Source: Himantopus leucocephalus
Taxonomy: Eukaryota; Chordata; Aves; Charadriiformes; Recurvirostridae
Reading direction: 5' to 3'
DNA length: 64,000 nt
Assembly (NCBI GenBank): GCA_003993805.1
Contig: RSEF01000004.1
Location: 70,123,424 to 70,187,423 of the forward strand
Under the pieces are notes generated by a model. The model worked only from the letters and a program-made list of their open reading frames with translations. It was not told where the DNA came from and ran no database searches. Positions 63,304 to 64,000 of the stretch are shown one piece after another (the first letter of the stretch is position 1; each line of letters starts with the position of its first letter). The translations under genes were made by a program, and so were the position numbers.

Positions 63304-63782
63304 TGGACGGGGTTTGGGTTGTTTTGGTTTTGGGTTTTTTTTGTTTGTTTGTTTCTCAGTTTGTGTTACTCTGTCCATATACTTAATATTATATTATTTT
63401 TTTCAGGTAAGAGAAAAGTTGCTTTCTAGGGAAAAGTAAGTGACTATACAGTTAGTGTCAGAATTCAGAGTCCTGGGACTTCAGTATATAAGATACTCTT
63501 CTGCAAATCTTTGTATTTAATTTACAAAAGTCTGCTGAGGAATCGTATTTCCCGTTGCCGAAATGACATAAGTAAAGCCCTTAGTCTGTCGTATATAACT
63601 TCTATTCTCTTTAAACTTTTCCAAGATTTGGAAGTGGTTTTTTGACACATATTGATACATTAAAGGAATCCTTCTTGTATGTTGTATGTAGAAAAGCTTC
63701 AGACAGAAAAACAGATCTTCTCTAAAGAGATTGTCAATTACATTGGCAGTAGCGTTGTGTGTGTTTGTTCTGAAAAGGCAAT
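63304..63782. other. Intronic DNA, nothing further recognised
   Basis: T- and G-rich simple sequence at about 63305-63355, then AT-rich DNA. Nothing supported. Confidence 0.5.
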
Positions 63783-63922
63783 TGCACAGGTAAACTATGT
63801 TGATCATTGAACTTACAATTTGTTACTGAAGAAGGAAAACACACAAAAGGNGATCGCACAGGTAAACTATGTTGATCATTGAACTTACAATTTGCTACTG
63901 AAGAAGGAAAACACACAAAAGG
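63783..63922. repeat. Adjacent copies around N at 63851
   Basis: 63783-63850 and 63852-63922 are the same roughly 68 bases with one clear base change (TTTGTTACTG versus TTTGCTACTG) and different first few bases. The lone N is at the join. Confidence 0.87.
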
Positions 63923-64000
63923 AGCTGGAACGTGGAAATAAAATTAGTAATTACTACGGATACACAAAGACAATTCATTATAATAAGCAGCTCAGGACAT

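Larger units (their letters stand above)
32077..64000 (+). other. SGCZ: SGCZ intron 1 (5' part)
   Basis: Everything to the right of the donor at 32077 is inferred to be the first intron, which continues past the window edge. In other vertebrates this intron is very long, as I recall. I saw no sequence encoding the MTREQY start of exon 2 or the conserved IYGWRKRCLY segment. Repeats and CpG blocks within it are listed separately. Confidence 0.7.

Noticed and set aside
32077..64000. SGCZ exon 2 or the miR-383 hairpin that SGCZ introns are known to host
   Set aside because: I looked for the exon 2 start and the mature miR-383 sequence (AGATCAGAAGGTGATTG) by eye and saw neither. A short AGATCAGAAGG-like word near 60163 (TGATCAGAAGTTTGC) diverges immediately.

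Overview
The window is AT-rich vertebrate DNA and almost certainly avian. It carries nine CR1 LINE copies, seven of them with the CR1 3' end or coding tail common in bird genomes, plus a 567-bp solo LTR of a type I know from neoavian genomes (ERV3/ERVL-like, 5-bp target duplication). No bacterial or phage features are present. Two assembly gaps and 14 isolated single Ns show that it is a draft assembly.

I can support one protein-coding locus. At 32038-32076 on the + strand a 13-codon first coding exon reads MDRSANLDTEELK and ends in a GT splice donor. It matches, as I recall it, the N-terminal segment of the long form of zeta-sarcoglycan (SGCZ). The exon lies in a CpG-rich promoter region (about 30950-34490) that is broken by a 944-base gap just downstream of the exon. 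SGCZ is a very large gene with long introns. The layout that follows is about 31 kb of upstream intergenic DNA (1-31000), the promoter and exon 1 (31000-32076), and about 32 kb of intron 1 running off the right edge. I saw no second exon.

Region by region: 1-9100 is quiet, with one short CR1. 9105-11130 is a roughly 2-kb very old CR1 in antisense. 12654-13248 and 19963-20277 are two younger CR1 tails on the + strand. 18553-18880 is an isolated CpG-rich patch. 25243-25915 holds what look like MIR/L2-type fossils. In the intron, young CR1 copies at 33752, 46534, 49035, 49331 and 63134 and the LTR at 61586-62152 all lie antisense to SGCZ. A degenerate old CR1 at about 55020-55735 lies in sense.

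I found no new gene system. The most unusual pattern is technical. Eleven of the 14 single Ns sit exactly at the junction of two near-identical adjacent copies of 10 to about 250 bases. This is best explained by contig ends that overlap but were not merged, so several apparent tandem duplications here are probably false.
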